From assembly GCA_029932445.1 (NCBI GenBank), contig JAOZQB010000052.1:1-15825 (forward strand): a stretch of DNA of 15,825 nt. The letters are read 5' to 3'. The notes beneath the pieces are model-generated. The model did no database searches. It was not told where the DNA came from and saw only the letters and a list, made by a program, of their open reading frames with translations. Positions 13,775 through 15,825 of the stretch are shown piece by piece (within the stretch, counting starts at the first letter, position 1; the number at the start of each line of letters is the position of its first letter). The position numbers were made by a program, and so were the translations under genes. This DNA is from Bacteroidales bacterium (GTDB taxonomy: Bacteria > Bacteroidota > Bacteroidia > Bacteroidales > JAADGE01).

Positions 13775-14779
13775 TTAATTATTCAATATCTCTTCAACTT
13801 TTCTTTTTAGTTGTTCTCTGTTTGGAAGATAAAGTTGGTATTTTGAAACAAATAAGTTGCTTTTGAGGTTATACATTGCATATTCAACCATTACTTCATC
13901 ATTTTCTCTCGTTAATAAAATTCCAATTGGAGCATTATCTGTTTTTTCATTTTCTTCTTTCGCGAAATAACCAAGATACATATTCATTTGTCCAATATCA
14001 TGATGTTTTACGTCAGGTAATTTCAAGTCAATCAGGACATAACATTTTAGCTTGATATGATAAAAAACCAAATCAACAAAAAAATGTCTGTTATTGAGAG
14101 TTATTCTGTATTGTCTGCCAACAAAGGCAAAGCCTTTTCCAAGTTCTAATAAAAATTTTTGCAAATTATTTATTATGCTTTGTTCTAATTCGCTTTCTGT
14201 GTATCTGTGGTCTTCCGGTAATCCAAGAAATTCAAGTACTTGTGTTTTGATAATATCATTGTTTTTTTCAATTACTTGTCCTTTTTTTGACAATTCTAAA
14301 ATCTCTTTTTTGTCTTTTACTCCTGCAATTCGGAGAAACAATGATGTTGCTTTTTGTCTTCTTAATTCACGTATTGACCAATTTTCTTTACTTGATTGTT
14401 TCTCATAAAAATTGCGTTCTAAATCATCATCTATTTTTAATAGTTCGTAATAATGAGACCAACTTAAATTGTCTGAAAGTAAGTTTGTTGTCGGATATTT
14501 TATGTAAAATTGACGCATCATAAAAATATTACTCTTGCTAAATCCTTTTCCGTAACGAATTTTTAAATCTTTTGAGATTTGCAACAATAATTTCTTTCCG
14601 TATTCAGCTTTAATTTTCCCCTTTTGTTCATATTCAACAATATATTTCCCTGTAATCCAGTGGCTTTTTATTAATTCAGAATTTATGGCTTTATGGGCTT
14701 TTTCTCTTGCTTCTGTTATGACAATACCAATATTCTCAATGAGTTGATTATAGCTGTTTTCTTGTTTTAATTCGTGCAT
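13775..14779 (-). CDS. DUF1016/YhcG-type PD-(D/E)xK nuclease domain protein
   Basis: A 334-residue protein of the YhcG/DUF1016 family. The N-terminal helical part (about 10-170) has the family pattern ITEAREKAHKAINSELIKSHW and YGKGFSKSNIFMMRQFY, then LSWSHYYELLKI and ENWSIRELRRQ. The C-terminal part (175-334) holds a nuclease core: ESELEQSIINNL (195-206), FFVDLVFYH with D236, LIDLKLP with D251 and K253, and IGQMNMYLGYF with Q264. Here D251-L-K253 stands in the E-x-K slot, a permitted variant of PD-(D/E)xK. Its target is unknown; relatives are often carried near restriction-modification or other accessory loci. The HsdR-N-like endonuclease gene lies 109 bases upstream on the same strand, with a 27-nt palindrome between. 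The ATG is preceded by no Shine-Dalgarno. Confidence 0.92.
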   Translation of the reverse strand: MHELKQENSYNQLIENIGIVITEAREKAHKAINSELIKSHWITGKYIVEYEQKGKIKAEYGKKLLLQISKDLKIRYGKGFSKSNIFMMRQFYIKYPTTNLLSDNLSWSHYYELLKIDDDLERNFYEKQSSKENWSIRELRRQKATSLFLRIAGVKDKKEILELSKKGQVIEKNNDIIKTQVLEFLGLPEDHRYTESELEQSIINNLQKFLLELGKGFAFVGRQYRITLNNRHFFVDLVFYHIKLKCYVLIDLKLPDVKHHDIGQMNMYLGYFAKEENEKTDNAPIGILLTRENDEVMVEYAMYNLKSNLFVSKYQLYLPNREQLKRKVEEILNN

Positions 14780-14795
14780 ATAAAAATCAATTTTG

Positions 14796-14822
14796 AATAT
14801 TCCTGACAGTGTCAGGAATATT
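14796..14822. repeat. Perfect 27-nt palindrome between the two nuclease genes
   Basis: AATATTCCTGACA (14796-14808), a single G centre (14809), and the exact complement TGTCAGGAATATT (14810-14822) form 13-bp perfect arms. It ends 16 bases upstream of the DUF1016 ATG at 14779. Options are an operator for a dimeric regulator, a recognition or methylation site, a mobile repeat, or a processing hairpin. No T-run follows on the minus strand, so a terminator is less likely. Confidence 0.75.
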
Positions 14823-14888
14823 GTATTGCAATGAAAATGTGGGATTTATATTATCTCCTTAAATTTTAAAAAATAGAAGAACCCAAAT

Positions 14889-15825
14889 TTAGTCATTTTC
14901 ATCATATTGTAATGCAGATTTTAAAATTTCATTTGAGTATTTATAAATATGTTCAATTTTATAAATCGGATACCTGTTTTCATTTTTTCCTTCATCAATA
15001 ATACTCAAATATTTCTGTTTTGTATCAAATCTAAATCTGCAAATTGGCTGTCTGTTATTATCGTCTAATAAAATTCCGAAATATGATTTTGTATCACGAT
15101 ATGCAATTCGTTCTTTATCAAAATTATCTTTTAGAATATCTAAAACTATTTCAAAACCATTCATTTCTTCTTGTGTTGTAACAATACCACGCTCTTCATC
15201 TTCAAATAGTATTATTTCATGGGGATGCAAATTCGAAATGTCTGTTTTTGGAACAATGTCAATTTGCTTTTCTTCTTCTTTTGTTAATGCTGATTTTAAA
15301 CGTTCGTTTATTGTGTCATTTATTCTGTGATTAAGTGCTTTTTTGACAATTTTTTGAAATTGAAGAATAACTTTTTCTGTTAATCTGCCCGAATATATCT
15401 TTCCTGCAAAAAACTTAACAAGTTCATCCGAAGGATTTTCTAATTCGTTTTTAAAAATAGTTTTTATTGCACTATAATATTTCATTTCGCCGGCAGCATC
15501 AAAAATTTTCTCTAAATCAAAAGATTTTTTTTGAAATCGACTTAACTCTGTAACAGCATTTTCTTTAATATTTTCTAAATCAAACTCTAAAAAAGGATTT
15601 TTATCCATTTTATTTGTTTCATCTATGTCTGTGTAAAATCTGTAAATTATTCCATTTGTTAAAATTCCGAATTTTGCTTTTGTAAAACTAAAATACCTTT
15701 CTAATTGAGTGTTGTGTAAATCTAAATTTTCACTCCAATGTTTACACTCAATAATTATTATTGGTTCGTTATCTTTTTTAATACAATAATCAACTTTTTC
15801 ACCTTTCTTGTTACTTACATCTGCA
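14889..15825 (-). CDS. HsdR N-terminal-domain-like endonuclease, 5' end cut by window edge
   Basis: A restriction-type PD-(D/E)xK protein; 311 residues are visible. Counting from the window edge, GEKVDYCIKKDNEP leads to IIIIECKHW, giving D12, E26 and K28 as the catalytic D...E-x-K triad. QLERYFSFTKAKFGILTNG then YRFYTDIDETNK (40-72) follow as in type I restriction HsdR N-terminal domains. The rest, including IAYRDTKSYFGILLDDNNRQPICRF, is a family-specific C-terminal domain with no helicase motifs, so this is a stand-alone nuclease rather than a full HsdR. The ATG at 15608 is internal: the frame stays open 72 codons further upstream to the edge and contains the active site. Perhaps 50-60 residues are missing. 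Proline CCG use is 1/7. The nearest downstream gene is the DUF1016 nuclease. Confidence 0.86.
   Translation of the reverse strand, partial: ADVSNKKGEKVDYCIKKDNEPIIIIECKHWSENLDLHNTQLERYFSFTKAKFGILTNGIIYRFYTDIDETNKMDKNPFLEFDLENIKENAVTELSRFQKKSFDLEKIFDAAGEMKYYSAIKTIFKNELENPSDELVKFFAGKIYSGRLTEKVILQFQKIVKKALNHRINDTINERLKSALTKEEEKQIDIVPKTDISNLHPHEIILFEDEERGIVTTQEEMNGFEIVLDILKDNFDKERIAYRDTKSYFGILLDDNNRQPICRFRFDTKQKYLSIIDEGKNENRYPIYKIEHIYKYSNEILKSALQYDEND

Noticed and set aside
14094..14523. Two overlapping plus-strand open frames opposite the DUF1016 gene
   Set aside because: They are shadows of the nuclease coding strand, with no promoter or recognisable domain.
14854..14860. AAGGAG on the minus strand, a strong Shine-Dalgarno-like sequence
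   Set aside because: No start codon follows at a useful distance and no small open frame is evident, so it is probably chance.
1..15825. CRISPR array, tRNA, rRNA or transposase gene
   Set aside because: No regularly spaced repeat array, cloverleaf-like sequence, rRNA segment or transposase motif was recognised.

Overview
The window looks like an AT-rich chromosome segment from a member of the Bacteroidota. Three things point there: a type IX secretion C-terminal sorting domain, Bacteroidota-style promoters (TTG/TTTG, about 19-21 bp, then TAnnTTTG) upstream of many genes with almost no Shine-Dalgarno sequences, and familiar Bacteroidota family types (archaeal/eukaryotic-type ProS, GIN-domain lipoprotein, DUF438/PAS protein, ECF sigma overlapping a zinc-finger anti-sigma). 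Genus cannot be told from the sequence. No rRNA, tRNA or CRISPR was seen.

Layout. Bases 87-3417 hold two minus-strand genes, prolyl-tRNA synthetase and a secreted C69 peptidase, separated by a terminator-like nested palindrome. A conserved but unrecognised cytoplasmic protein (3517-4227, +) diverges from them. Bases 4259-7327 are a tight minus-strand operon: DUF438/hemerythrin-like/PAS sensor, PagL-like acyloxyacyl hydrolase, GIN-domain lipoprotein (1-nt overlap, then 7-nt gap). A divergent gene encodes the YggS-type PLP homeostasis protein (7431-8102, +). An ECF sigma factor and its membrane anti-sigma/TPR protein overlap by 4 nt (8140-9995, -). They diverge from a UbiA-family prenyltransferase (10099-10968, +), which converges through a bidirectional terminator on a 2-Cys peroxiredoxin (11019-11660, -). 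A WbqC-family protein follows (11911-12534, +).

Right of about 12.57 kb the character changes to accessory DNA. A T9SS-exported protein (12588-13559, -) is bracketed by 10-bp inverted repeats. Next come a DUF1016/YhcG-type PD-(D/E)xK nuclease (13775-14779, -), a 27-nt palindrome, and an HsdR-N-like endonuclease that runs off the right edge. Its visible coding sequence continues in frame upstream of the internal ATG at 15608 and carries the catalytic D...ExK core there. Proline codon choice also shifts: CCG is 10/16 in proS and 5/8 in the UbiA gene, but 1/8 in the T9SS gene and 1/7 in the endonuclease (hand counts).

How genes may work together. The operon at 4.26-7.33 kb could couple an intracellular O2/redox/NO-type sensor to outer-membrane lipid A or surface remodelling. 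The sigma/anti-sigma pair is a separate envelope signalling module. The right end resembles the edge of a defence or mobile-gene region. Most promising for follow-up are the sensor-deacylase-lipoprotein operon, the inverted-repeat-bounded T9SS cassette, the two-nuclease locus with its palindrome, and a shared dyad/short-leader promoter design at yggS and the wbqC-family gene.
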